From Liolophura sinensis (taxonomy: Eukaryota > Mollusca > Polyplacophora > Chitonida > Chitonidae): a DNA stretch of 64,000 nucleotides. The DNA lies in assembly GCF_032854445.1 (NCBI RefSeq), contig NW_027018143.1:1-64000 (forward strand), in the 5' to 3' direction. Below the pieces are notes generated by a model. That model did not search any database. It worked only from the letters and a program-made list of their open reading frames with translations, and had not been told where the DNA came from. The translations under genes and the position numbers were made by a program. Below, piece by piece: positions 10,984 through 23,800 of this stretch. How positions within the stretch are numbered: position 1 is the first letter of the stretch; each line of letters starts with the position of its first letter.

Positions 10984-13172
10984 ACAATTCAATGATCATT
11001 TATGTCATAATCACGTGCCCAGCAACGGCTCTTACTCCATGGAAACCATCGATTTTTGCAATTTTTCAACAGCTGCCGATGCCTGGCCCAATTCCGCATC
11101 TTTTGGCACCTTATAAATGTGGGTCAGTGTTTAGTTGTACTTTTTACAGCAGACTGTATCAAGTACCTTGTGTTTTTTATGTACAAATGGTCTGGTTTTT
11201 CTACACGTAGATAAAGACATTGAGATTGTCTTGGACTTAGAAGTAAGACAATTGCTGGGTGAGTTAAATTGCTTGGCCCAAGGATTTTAGGTCTTCTGGG
11301 CTACCGAAGGGCACATAACTTATAGTCAAAAGTTGAATATAGTAATGACCAGTCGCGATTGTACAGAGTACAGTGTAGCCGATTTCAATTAACAAAAAGA
11401 CCAGGTAAAAATGCAAAAGTGGAAAAACTGTTCCAGTGCTGCTGGTAAGAGGCTAATCCGACGTATTTATTGACGAGAAATCGAATGGTGCAAACCGCGT
11501 TGCTCTCCGACCAATACTTTTGGCTGTAGCGACAATTCAATTATCATTTATGTTATAATCACGTGCCCAGCAACGGCTCTTACTCCATGGAAACCAGGGA
11601 TATTTGCAATTTTTCAACAGCTGCCGATGCCTGGCTCAATTCCGCATCTTTTGGCACCTTACTGAAGTGGGTCAGTGTTCAGTTGTACTTTTTACAGCAG
11701 ACTGTATCAAGTACCTTGTGTTTTTCACGTACAAATGGTCTGGTTTTTCTACACGTAGATAAAGACATTGAGATTGTTCTGCACTTAGAAGTAAGGCAAT
11801 TGCTGGGTGAGTTAAATGGGCTTAGCCCAAAGATTTCAGGTCTTCTGGGCTACCGAAGGGCACATAACTTATAGTCAAAAGTTGAATATAGTAATGACCA
11901 GTCGCGATTGTACAGAGTACAGTGTAGCCGATTTCAATTAACAAAAGACCAGGCAAAATGCAAAAGTGGAAAAACTGTTCCAGTGCTGCTGGTAAGAGGC
12001 TAATCCGACGTATTTTCTGACGAGAAATCGAATGGTGCAAACCGCGTTGCTCTCCGACCAATACTTTTGGCTGTAGCGACAATGCAATGATCATTTATGT
12101 CATAATCACGTGCCCAGCAACGGCTCTTACTCCATGGAAACCATCAATATTAGCAATTTTTTAACAGCTGCCGATGCCTGGCCCAATTCCGCATCTTTTG
12201 GCACCTTATAAATGTGGGTCAGTGTTTAGTTGTACTTTTTACAGCAGACTGTATCAAGTACCTTGTGTTTTTTATGTACAAATGGTCTGGTTTTTCTACA
12301 CGTAGATAAAGACATTGAGATTGTCTTGGACTTAGAAGTAAGACAATTGCTGGGTGAGTTAAATGGGCTTGGCCCAAAGATTTCAGGTCTTCTGGGCTAC
12401 GAAGGGCACATAACTTTAGTCAAAGTTGAATATAGTAATGACCAGTCGCGATTGTACAGAGTACAGTGTAGCCTGTTTCAATTAAGAAAAAGACCAGGCA
12501 AAAATGCAAAAGTGGAAAAAACTGTTCAGTGCTAATAGTAAGAGGCTAATCCGACGTATTTTGTGACGAGAAATCGAATGGTGCAATCCGCGTTGCTCTC
12601 CGACCAATACTTTTGGCTGTAAGCGACAATTGAATGATCATTGATGCCATAATCACGTGCATACCAACGGCTTTACTCCATAGAAACCAGGGAAATTTGC
12701 AATTTGTCAACAGCTGCCGATGCCTGGCTCAATTCCGAATCTTTTGGCACCTTACTGAAGTGGGTCAGTGTTCAGTTGTACTTTTTACAGCAGACTGTAT
12801 TAAGTATCTTATGTTTTTCACGTACAAATGGTCTGTTTTTTCTACACGTAGATAAAGACATTGACATTGTCTTGCACTTAGAAGTAAGGCAATTGCTGGG
12901 TGAGTTAAATGGGCTTAGCCCAAAGATTTCAGGTCTTCTGGGCTACCGAAGGGCACATAACTTATAGTCAAAAGTTGAAAATAGTAATGACCAGTCGCGA
13001 TTGTACAGAGTACAGTGTAGCCGATTTCAATTAACAAAAAGACCAGGCAAAAATGCAAAAATGGAAAAACTGTTCCAGTGCTGCTGGTAAGAGGCTAATC
13101 CGACGTATTTTGTGACGAGAAATCGAATGTGCAAACCGCGTTGCTCTCCGACCAATACTTTTGGCTGTAGCG
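10984..13172 (+). repeat. Higher-order repeat copy 2 (C-D-A-B), with clustered 1-bp deletions
   Basis: All four units are present but every one is 1-2 bp short (548, 547, 547, 547), for a total of 2189 bp. Examples are aacaaaagacc and gcaaaatgc near 11940, and ctacgaaggg near 12400. The partner copies lack these changes. Confidence 0.85.
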
Positions 13173-14818
13173 ACAATTCAATGATCATTTATGTCATAAT
13201 CACGTGCCCAGCAACGGCTCTTACTCCAGGGAAACCAGGGATATTTGCAATTTTTCAACAGCTGCCGATGCCTGGCTCAAGTCCGCATCTTTTGGCACCT
13301 TACTGAAGTGGGTCAGTGTTCAGTTGTACTTTTTACAGCAGACTGTATCAAGTACCTTGTGTTTTTCACGTACAAATGGTGTGTTTTTCTACACGTAGAT
13401 AAAGACATTGAGATTGTCTTGCACTTAGAAGTAAGGCAATTGCTGGGTGAGTTAAATGGGCTTAGCCCAAAGATTTCAGGTCTTCTGGGCTACCGAAGGG
13501 CACATAACTTATAGTCAAAAGTTGAATATAGTAATGACCAGTTGCGATTGTACAGAGTACAGTGTAGCCGATTTCAATTAACAAAAAGACCAGGCAAAAA
13601 TGCAAAAGTGGAAAAACTGTTCCAGTGCTGCTGGTAAGAGGCTAATCCGACGTATTTTCTGACGAGAAATCGAATGGTGCAAACCGCGTTGCTCTCCGAC
13701 CAATACTTTTGGCTGTAGCGACAATGCAATGATCATTTATGTCATAATCACGTGCCCAGCAACGGCTCTTACTCCATGGAAACCATCAATATTAGCAATT
13801 TTTTAACAGCTGCCGATGCCTGGCCCAATTCCGCATCTTTTGGCACCTTATAAATGTGGGTCAGTGTTTAGTTGTACTTTTTACAGCAGACTGTATCAAG
13901 TACCTTGTGTTTTTTATGTACAAATGGTCTGGTTTTTCTACACGTAGATAAAGACATTGAGATTGTCTTGGACTTAGAAGTAAGACAATTGCTGGGTGAG
14001 TTAAATGGGCTTGGCCCAAAGATTTCAGGTCTTCTGGGCTACCGAAGGGCACATAACTTATAGTCAAAAGTTGAATATAGTAATGACCAGTCGCGATTGT
14101 ACAGAGTACAGTGTAGCCTGTTTCAATTAAGAAAAAGACCAGGCAAAAATGCAAAAGTGGAAAAACTGTTCCAGTGCTAATAGTAAGAGGCTAATCCGAC
14201 GTATTTTGTGACGAGAAATCGAATGGTGCAATCCGCGTTGCTCTCCGACCAATACTTTTGGCTGTAGCGACAATTGAATGATCATTGATGCCATAATCAC
14301 GTGCATACCAACGGCTCTTACTCCATGGAAACCAGGGAAATTTGCAATTTGTCAACAGCTGCCGATGCCTGGCTCAATTCCGAATCTTTTGGCACCTTAC
14401 TGAAGTGGGTCAGTGTTCAGTTGTACTTTTTACAGCAGACTGTATTAAGTACCTTGTGTTTTTCACGTACACATGGTCTGGTTTTTCTACACGTAGATAA
14501 AGACATTGACATTGTCTTGCACTTAGAAGTAAGGCAATTGCTGGGTGAGTTAAATGGGCTTAGCCCAAAGATTTCAGGTCTTCTGGGCTACCGAAGGGCA
14601 CATAACTTATAGTCAAAAGTTGAATATAGTAATGACCAGTCGCGATTGTACAGAGTACAGTGTAGCCGATTTCAATTAACAAAAAGACCAGGTAAAAATG
14701 CAAAGGTGGAAAAACTGTTCCAGTGCTGCTGGTAAGAGACTAATCCGACGTATTTTGTGACGAGAAATCGAATGGTGCAAACCGCGTTGCTCTCCGACCA
14801 ATACTTTTGGCTGTAGCG
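13173..14818 (+). repeat. Higher-order repeat copy 3, shortened to three units by a C/D fusion
   Basis: The unit at 13173 begins like a C-unit (ttcaatgatcatttatgtc) and continues like a D-unit (ccagggatatttgc, tttttcaacag, cctggctcaa, end tattttctgacg). One monomer is therefore missing, as expected from unequal crossing-over between adjacent C and D units. Units at 13721 (A) and 14270 (B) follow. Confidence 0.8.
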
Positions 14819-16464
14819 ACAATTCAATGATCATTTATGTCATAATCACGTGCCCAGCAACGGCTCTTACTCCATGGAAACCATCGATTTTTGCAATTTT
14901 TCAACAGCTGCCGATGCCTGGCCCAATTCCGCATCTTTTGGCACCTTATAAATGTGGGTCAGTGTTTAGTTGTACTTTTTACAGCAGACTGTATCAAGTA
15001 CCTTGTGTTTTTTATGTACAAATGGTCTGGTTTTTCTACACGTAGATAAAGACATTGAGATTGTCTTGGACTTAGAAGTAAGACAATTGCTGGGTGAGTT
15101 AAATTGGCTTTGCCCAAGGATTTTAGGTCTTCTGGGCTACGAAGGGCACATAACTTATAGTCAAAAGTTGAATATAGTAATGACCAGTCGCGATTGTACA
15201 GAGTACAGTGTAGCCGATTTCAATTAACAAAAAGACCAGGTAAAAATGCAAAAGTGGAAAAACTGTTCCAGTGCTGCTGGTAAGAGGCTAATCCGACGTA
15301 TTTATTGACGAGAAATCGAATGGTGCAAACCGCGTTGCTCTCCGACCAATACTTTTGGCTGTAGCGACAATTCAATTATCATTTATGTTATAATCACGTG
15401 CCCAGCAACGGCTCTTACTCCATGGAAACCAGGGATATTTGCAATTTTTCAACAGCTGCCGATGCCTGGCTCAATTCCGCATCTTTTGGCACCTTACTGA
15501 AGTGGGTCAGTGTTCAGTTGTACTTTTTACAGCAGACTGTATCAAGTACCTTGTGTTTTTCACGTACAAATGGTCTGGTTTTTCTACACGTAGATAAAGA
15601 CATTGAGATTGTCTTGCACTTAGAAGTAAGGCAATTGCTGGGTGAGTTAAATGGGCTTAGCCCAAAGATTTCAGGTCTTCTGGGCTACCGAAGGGCACAT
15701 AACTTATAGTCAAAAGTTGAATATAGTAATGACCAGTTGCGATTGTACAGAGTACAGTGTAGCCGATTTCAATTAACAAAAAGACCAGGCAAAAATGCAA
15801 AAGTGGAAAAACTGTTCCAGTGCTGCTGGTAAGAGGCTAATCCGACGTATTTTCTGACGAGAAATCGAATGGTGCAAACCGCGTTGCTCTCCGACCAATA
15901 CTTTTGGCTGTAGCGACAATGCAATGATCATTTATGTCATAATCACGTGCCCAGCAACGGCTCTTACTCCATGGAAACCATCAATATTAGCAATTTTTTA
16001 ACAGCTGCCGATGCCTGGCCCAATTCCGCATCTTTTGGCACCTTATAAATGTGGGTCAGTGTTTAGTTGTACTTTTTACAGCAGACTGTATCAAGTACCT
16101 TGTGTTTTTTATGTACAAATGGTCTGGTTTTTCTACACGTAGATAAAGACATTGAGATTGTCTTGGACTTAGAAGTAAGACAATTGCTGGGTGAGTTAAA
16201 TGGGCTTGGCCCAAAGATTTCAGGTCTTCTGGGCTACCGAAGGGCACATAACTTATAGTCAAAAGTTGAATATAGTAATGACCAGTCGCGATTGTACAGA
16301 GTACAATGTAGCCTGTTTCAATTAAGAAAAAGACCAGGCAAAAATGCAAAAGTGGAAAAACTGTTCCAGTGCTAATAGTAAGAGGCTAATCCGACGTATT
16401 TTGTGACGAGAAATCGAATGGTGCAATCCGCGTTGCTCTCCGACCAATACTTTTGGCTGTAGCG
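14819..16464 (+). repeat. Higher-order repeat copy 4 (C-D-A), last unit replaced
   Basis: C, D and A units start at 14819, 15367 and 15916. Where a B unit is expected at 16465 the sequence changes to the type seen again at 19210, so the higher-order register ends here. The C-unit here is 548 bp. Confidence 0.8.
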
Positions 16465-19400
16465 ACAATTGAATGATCATTGATGTCATAATCACGTGCC
16501 CAGCAACGGCTCTTACTCCATGGAAACCAGGGATATTTGCAATTTTTTAACAGCTGCCGATGCCTGGCCCAATTCCGCATCTTTTGGAACCTTACTGAAG
16601 TGGGTCAGTGTTCAGTTGTACTTTTTACAGCAGACTGTATCAAGTACCTTGTGTTTCTTATGTACAAATGGTGTGGTTTTTCTACACGTAGATAAAGACA
16701 TTGAGATTGTCTTGGACTTAGAAGTAAGACATATGCTGGGTGAGTTAAATGGGCTGAGCCCAAAGAATTAACGTCTTCTGGGCTACCGAAGGGCACATAA
16801 CTTATAGTCAAAAGTTGAATATAGTAATGACCAATCGCGATTGTACACAGTACAGTGTAGCCGATTTCAATTAACAAAAAGACCAGGCAAAAATGCAAAA
16901 GTGGAAAAACTGTTCCAGTGCTGCTGGTAAGAAGCTAATCCAACGTATTTTGTGACGACAAATCGAATGGTGCAATCCGCGTTGCTCTCCGACCAATACT
17001 TTTGGCTGTAGCGACAATTGAATGATCATTGATGTCATAATCACGTGCCCAGCAACGGCTCTTACTCCATGGAAACCATAGATATTTGCAATTTTTTAAC
17101 AGCTGCCGATGCCTGGCCCACTTCCGCATCTTTTGGCACCTTATAAATGTGGGTCAGTGTTTAGTTGTACTTTTTACAGCAGACTGTATCAAGTACCTTG
17201 TGTTTTTTATGTACAAATGGTGTGGTTTTTCTACCCGTAGATAAAGACATTGAGATTGTCTTGGACTTAGAAGTAAGACAATTGCTGGGTGAGTTAAATG
17301 GGCTTGGCCCAAAGATTTCAGGTCTTCTGGGCTACCGAAGGGCACATAACTTATAGTCAAAAGTTGAATATAGTAATGACCAGTCGCGATTGTACAGAGT
17401 ACAGTGTAGCCTGTTTCAATTAAGAAAAAGACCAGGCAAAAATGCAAAAGTGGAAAAACTGTTCCAGTGCTAATAGTAAGAGGCTAATCCGACGTATTTT
17501 GTGACGAGAAATCGAATGGTGCAATCCGCGTTGCTCTCCGACCAATACTTTTGGCTGTAGCGACAATTGAATGATCATTGATGCCATAATCACGTGCATA
17601 CCAACGGCTCTTACTCCATGGAAACCAGGGAAATTTGCAATTTGTCAACAGCTGCCGATGCCTGGCTCAATTCCGAATCTTTTGGCACCTTACTGAAGTG
17701 GGTCAGTGTTCAGTTGTACTTTTTACAGCAGACTGTATTAAGTATCTTATGTTTTTCACGTACAAATGGTCTGGTTTTTCTACACGTAGATAAAGACATT
17801 GACATTGTCTTGCACTTAGAAGTAAGGCAATTGCTGGGTGAGTTAAATGGGCTTAGCCCAAAGATTTCAGGTCTTCTGGGCTACCGAAGGGCACATAACT
17901 TATAGTCAAAAGTTGAAAATAGTAATGACCAGTCGCGATTGTACAGAGTACAGTGTAGCCGATTTCAATTAACAAAAAGACCAGGCAAAAATGCAAAAAT
18001 GGAAAAACTGTTCCAGTGCTGCTGGTAAGAGGCTAATCCGACGTATTTTGTGACGAGAAATCGAATGGTGCAAACCGCGTTGCTCTCCGACCAATACTTT
18101 TGGCTGTAGCGACAATTCAATGATCATTTATGTCATAATCACGAGCACAGCAACGGCTCTTACTCCATGGAAACCAGGGATATTTGCAATTTTTCAACAG
18201 CTGCCGATGCCTGGCTCAAGTCCGCATCTTTTGGCACCTTACTGAAGTGGGTCAGTGTTCAGTTGTACTTTTTACAGCAGACTGTATCAAGTACCTTGTG
18301 TTTTTCATGTACAAATGGTGTGGTTTTTCTACACGTAGATAAAGACATTGAGATTGTCTTGGACTTAGAAGTAAGACAATTGCTGGGTGAGTTAAATGGG
18401 CTTAGCCCAAAGATTTGACGTCTTCTGGGCTACCGAAGGGCAAATAACTTATAGTCAAAAGTTGAATATAGTAATGACCAGTCGCGATGGTACAGAGTAC
18501 AGTGTAGCCGATTTCAATTAACAAAAAGACCAGGTAAAAATGCAAAAGTGGAAAAACTGTTCCAGTGCTGCTGGTAAGAGGCTAATCCGACGTATTTTCT
18601 GACGAGAAATCGAATGGTGCAAACCGCGTTGCTCTCCGACCAATACTTTTGGCTGTGGTGACAATTGAATGATCATTGATGTCATAATCACGTGCCCAGC
18701 AACGGCTCTTACTCCATGGAAACCAGGGATATTTTCAATTTTTCAACAGCTGCCGATGCCTGGCTCAATTCCGCATCTTTTGGCACCTTACTGTAGTGGG
18801 TCAGTGTTCAGTTGTACTTTTTACAGCAGACTGTATCAAGTACCTTGTGTTTTTCACGTACAAATGGTCTGGTTTTTCTACACGTAGATAAAGGCATTGA
18901 GATTGTCTTGCACTTAGAAGTAAGGCAATTGCTGGGTGAGTTAAATGGGCTTAGCCCAAAGATTTCAGGTCTTCTGGGCTACCGAAGGGCACATAACTTA
19001 TAGTCAAAAGTTGAATATAGTAATGACCAGTCGCGATTGTACAGAGTACAGTGTAGCTGATTTCAATTAACAAAAAGATCAGGCAAAAATGCAAAAGTGG
19101 AAAAACTGTTCCAGTGCTGCTGGTAAGAGGCTAATCCGACGTATTTTGTGACGAGATATCGAATGGTGCAAACCGCGTTGCTCTCCAACCAATACTTTTG
19201 GCTGTAGCGACACTTCAAATATCATTGATGTCATAATCACGTGCCCAGCAACGGCTCTTACTCCATGGAAACCAGGGATATTTGCAATTTTTTAACAGCT
19301 GCCGATGCCTGGCCCAATTCCGCATCTTTTGGAACCTTACTGAAGTGGGTCAGTGTTCAGTTGTACTTTTTACAGCAGACTGTATCAAGTACCTTGTGTT

Positions 19401-20856
19401 TCTTATGTACAAATGGTGTGGTTTTTCTACACGTAGATAAAGACATTGAGATTGTCTTGGACTTAGAAGTAAGACATATGCTGGGTGAGTTAAATGGGCT
19501 TAGCCCAAAGATTTAACGTCTTCTGGGCTACCGAAGGGCACATAACTTATAGTCAAAAGTTGAATATAGTAATGACCAATCGCGATTGTACACAGTACAG
19601 TGTAGCCGATTTCAATTAACAAAAAGACCAGGCAAAAATGCAAAAGTGGAAAAACTGTTCCAGTGCTGCTGGTAAGAAGCTAATCCGACGTATTTTGTGA
19701 CGACAAATCGAATGGTGCAATCCGCGTTGCTCTCCGACCAATACTTTTGGCTGTAGCGACAATTGAATGATCATTGATGTCATAATCACGTGCCCAGCAA
19801 CGGCTCTTACTCCATGGAAACCATAGATATTTGCAATTTTTTAACAGCTGCCGATGCCTGGCCCACTTCCGCATCTTTTGGCACCTTATAAATGTGGGTC
19901 AGTGTTTAGTTGTACTTTTTACAGCAGACTGTATCAAGTACCTTGTGTTTTTTATGTACAAATGGTCTGGTTTTTCTACCCGTAGATAAAGACATTGAGA
20001 TTGTCTTGGACTTAGAAGTAAGACAATTGCTGGGTGAGTTAAATGGGCTTAGCTTAAAGATTTGACGTCTTCTGGGCTACCGAAGGGCACATAACTTATA
20101 GTCAAAAGTTGAATATAGTAATGACCAGTCGCGATTGTACAGAGTACAGTGTAGCCGATTTCAATTAACAAAAAGACCAGGCAAAAATGCAAAAGTGGAA
20201 AAACTGTTCCAGTGCTGCTGGTAAGAGGCTAATCCGACGTATTTTGTGACGAAAAATCGAATGGTGCAAACCGCGTTGCTCTCCGACCAATACTTTTGGC
20301 TGTAGCAACAATTGAATGATCATTTATGTCATAATCACGTGCCCAGCAACGGCTCTTACTCCATGGAAACCATGGATATTTGCAATTTTTTAACAGCTGC
20401 CGATGCCTGGCCCAATTCCGCATCTTTTGGCACCTTATAAATGTGGGTCAGTTTTTAGTTGTACTTTTTACAGCAGACTGTGTCAAGTACCTTGTGTTTT
20501 TCACGTACAAATGGTGTGGTTTTTCTACACGTAGATAAAGACATTGAGATTGTCTTGGACTTAGAAGTAAGACAATTGCTGGGTGAGTTAAATGGGCTTG
20601 GCCCAAAGATTTCAGGTCTTCTGGGCTACCGAAGGGCACATAACTTATAGTCAAAAGTTGAATATAGTAATGACCAGTCGCGATTGTACACAGTACAGTG
20701 TAGCCGGTTTCAATTAACAAATAGACCAGGCAAAAATGCAAAAGTGGAAAAACTGTTCCACTGCTACTAGTAAGAGGCTAATCCGACGTATTTTGTGACG
20801 AGAAATCGAATGGTGCATTCCGCGTTGCTCTCCGACCAATACTTTTGGCTGTAGCG
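16465..20856 (+). repeat. Satellite block 5: monomer pair duplicated at five-monomer spacing
   Basis: Monomers start at 16465, 17014, 17563, 18112, 18661, 19210, 19759 and 20308. Pair 16465-17014 and pair 19210-19759 share aagacatatgctggg, ggaaccttactg, ccatagatatttgc, cccacttccgc and ctacccgtag, 2745 bp apart (5 x 549). Units 17563 and 18112 share ttaagtatcttatg and ggctcaagtccg with units 12626 and 13173, so this pair was copied to or from block 4. The 3' half of 17014 is A-unit-like (gcctgtttcaattaag). Unit 20308 has gtcagtttttagttg. Confidence 0.83.
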
Positions 20857-23800
20857 ACAATTGAATGATCATTTATGTCATAATCACGTGCCCAGCAACG
20901 GCTCTTACTCCATGGAAACCAGGGAAATTTGCAATTTTTCAACAGCTGCCGATGCCTGGCTCAATTCCGCATCTTTTGGCACCTTACTGAAGTGGGTCAG
21001 TGTTCAGTTGTACTTTTTACAGCAGACTGTATCAAGTACCTTGTGTTTTTTATGTACAAATGGTCTGGTTTTTCTACACGTAGATAAAGACATTGAGATT
21101 GTCTTGCACTTAGAAGTAAGGCAATTGCTGGGTGAGTTAAATGGGCTTAGTCCAAAGATTTCAGGTCTTCTGGGCTACCGAAGGGCACATAACTTATAGT
21201 CAAAAGTTGAATATAGTAATGACCAGTCGCGATTGTACAGAGTACAGTGTAGCCGATTTCAATTAACAAAAAGACCAGGTAAAAATGCAAAAGTGGAAAA
21301 ACTGTTCCAGTGCTGCTGGTAAGAGGCTAATCCGACGTATTTTGTGACGAGAAATCGAATTGTGCAAACCGCGTTGCTCTCCGACCAATACTTTTGGCTG
21401 TAGTGACAATTGAATGATCATTTATGCCATAACCACGTGCACAGCAACGGCTCTTACTCCATGGAAACCAGGGAAATTTGCAATTTTTCAACAGCTGCCG
21501 ATGCCTGGCTCAATTCCGCATCTTCTGGCACCTTACTGAAGTGGGTCAGTGTTCAGTTGTACTTTTTACAGCAGACTGTATCAAGTACCTTGTGTTTTTT
21601 ATGTACAAATGGTCTGGTTTTTCTACACGTAGATAAAGACATTGAGATTGTCTTGGACTTAGAAGTAAGACAATTGCTGGGTGAGTTAAATGGGCTTGGC
21701 CCAAAGATTTCAGGTCTTCTGGGCTACCGAAGGGCACATAACTTATAGTCAAAAGTTGAATATAGTATTGACCAGTCCCGATTGTACAGAGTACAGTGTA
21801 GCCGGTTTCAATTAACAAAAAGACCAGGCAAACATGCAAAAGTGGAAAAAATGTTCCAGTACTGCTTGTAAGAGGCTAATCCGACGTATTTTATGACGAA
21901 AAATCGAATGGTGCAAACCGCGTTGCTCTCCGACCAATACTTTTGGCAGTAGGGACAATTGAATGATCATTTATGTCATAATCACGTGCATACCAACGGC
22001 TCTTACTCCATGGAAACCAGGGAAATTTGCAATTTTTCAACAGCTGCCGATGCCTGGCTCAATTCCACATCTTTTGGCACCTTACTGAAGTGGGTCAGTG
22101 TTAAGTTGTACTTTTTACAGCAGACTGTATCAAGTACCTTTTGATTTTTATGTACAAATGGTGTGGTTTTTCTACACGTAGATAAAGACATTGAGATTGT
22201 CTTGGACTTAGAAGTAAGACAATTGCTGGGTGAGTTAAATGGGCTTGGCCCAAAGATTTCAGGTCTTCTGGGCTACCGAAGGGCACATAACTTATAGTCA
22301 AAAGTTGAATATAGTAATGACCAGTCGCGATTGTACAGAGTACAGTGTAGCCGATTTCAATTAACAAAAAGACCAGGTAAAAATGCAAAAGTGGAAAAAT
22401 TGTTCTAGTGGTGCTGGTAAGAGGCTAATCCGACGTATTTTGTGACGAGAACTCGAATGGTGCAAACCGAGTTCCTCTCCGACCAATACTTTTGGCTGTA
22501 GTGACAATTGAATGATCATTGATGTCATAATCACGTGCCCAGCAACGGCTCTTACTCCATGGAAACCAGGGAAATTTGCAATTTTTCAACAGCTGCCGAT
22601 GCCTGGCTCAATTCCGCATCTTTTGGCACCTTACTGACGTGGGTCAGTGTTCAGTTGTACTTTTTACAGCAGACTGTATCAAGTACCGTGTGTTTTTTAT
22701 GTACAAATGGTGTGGTTTTTCTACACGTAGATAAAGACATTGAGATTGTCTTGCACTTAGAAGTAAGGCAATTGCTGGGTGAGTTAAATGGGCTTAGTCC
22801 AAAGATTTCAGGTCTTCTGGGCTACCGAAGGGCACATAACTTATAGTCAAATGTTGAATATAGTAATGACCAGTCGCGATTGTACAGAGTACAGTGTAGC
22901 CGATTTCAATTAACAAAAAGACCAGGCAAAAATGCAAAAGTGGAAAAACTGTTCCAGTGCTGCTGGTAAGAGGCTAATCCGACGAATTTTGTGACGAGAA
23001 ATCGAATGGTGCAAACCGCGTTGCTCTCCGACCAATACTTTTGGCTGTAGTGACAATTGAATGATCATTTATGTCATAATCACGTGCCCAGCAACGGCTC
23101 TTACTCCATGCAAACCAGGGAAATTTGCAATTTTTCAACAGCTACCGATGCCTGGCCCAATTCCGCATCTTTTGGCACCTTACTGAAGTGGGTCAGTGTT
23201 CAGTTGTACTTTTTACAGCAGACTGTATCAAGAACCTTGTGTTTTATATGTACAAATGGTCTGGTTTTTCTACACGTAGATAAAGACATTGAGATTGTCT
23301 TGGACTTAGAAGTAAGGCAATTGCTGGGTGAGTTAAATGCGCTTAGCCCAAAGATTTCAGGTCTTCTGGGCTACCGAAGGGCACATAACTTATAGTCAAA
23401 AGTTGAATATAGTAATGACCAGTCGCGATTGTACAGAGTACAGTGTAGCCGATTTCAATTAACAAAAAGACCAGGTAAAAATGCAAAAGTGGAAAAACTG
23501 TTCCAGCGCTGCTGGTAAGAGGCTAATCCGACGTATTTTGTGACGAGAAATCGAATGGTGCAAACCGCGTTGCTCTCCGACCAATACTTTTGGCTGTAGT
23601 GACAATTGAATGATCATTTATGTCATAATCACGTGCGTAGCAACGGCTCTTACTCCATGGAAACCAGGAAAATTTGCAATTTTTCAACAGCTGCCGATCC
23701 CTGGCTCAATTCCGCATCTTTTGGCACCTTACTGAAGTGGGTCAGTGTTCAGTTGTACTTTTTACAGCAGACTGTATCAAGTACCGTGTGTTTTTTATGT

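Larger units (their letters stand above)
8788..16464 (+). repeat. Satellite block 4: four-monomer higher-order repeat (about 2196 bp)
   Basis: Four unit types follow in fixed order. C-unit: ccatcgatttttgc, aaggattttagg. D-unit: ttcaattatcatttatg, gttataatc. A-unit: acaatgcaatg, ccatcaatattagc. B-unit: cgtgcataccaacgg, gacattgacattg. Starts are 8788, 9337, 9886, 10435; 10984, 11532, 12079, 12626; 13173 (fused), 13721, 14270; 14819, 15367, 15916. T and C subfamilies alternate strictly except at the fused unit. The junction from C-unit to D-unit is marked by tatttattgacg at about 9271, 11465 and 15300. These shared markers indicate multi-monomer amplification by unequal exchange. Confidence 0.88.
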
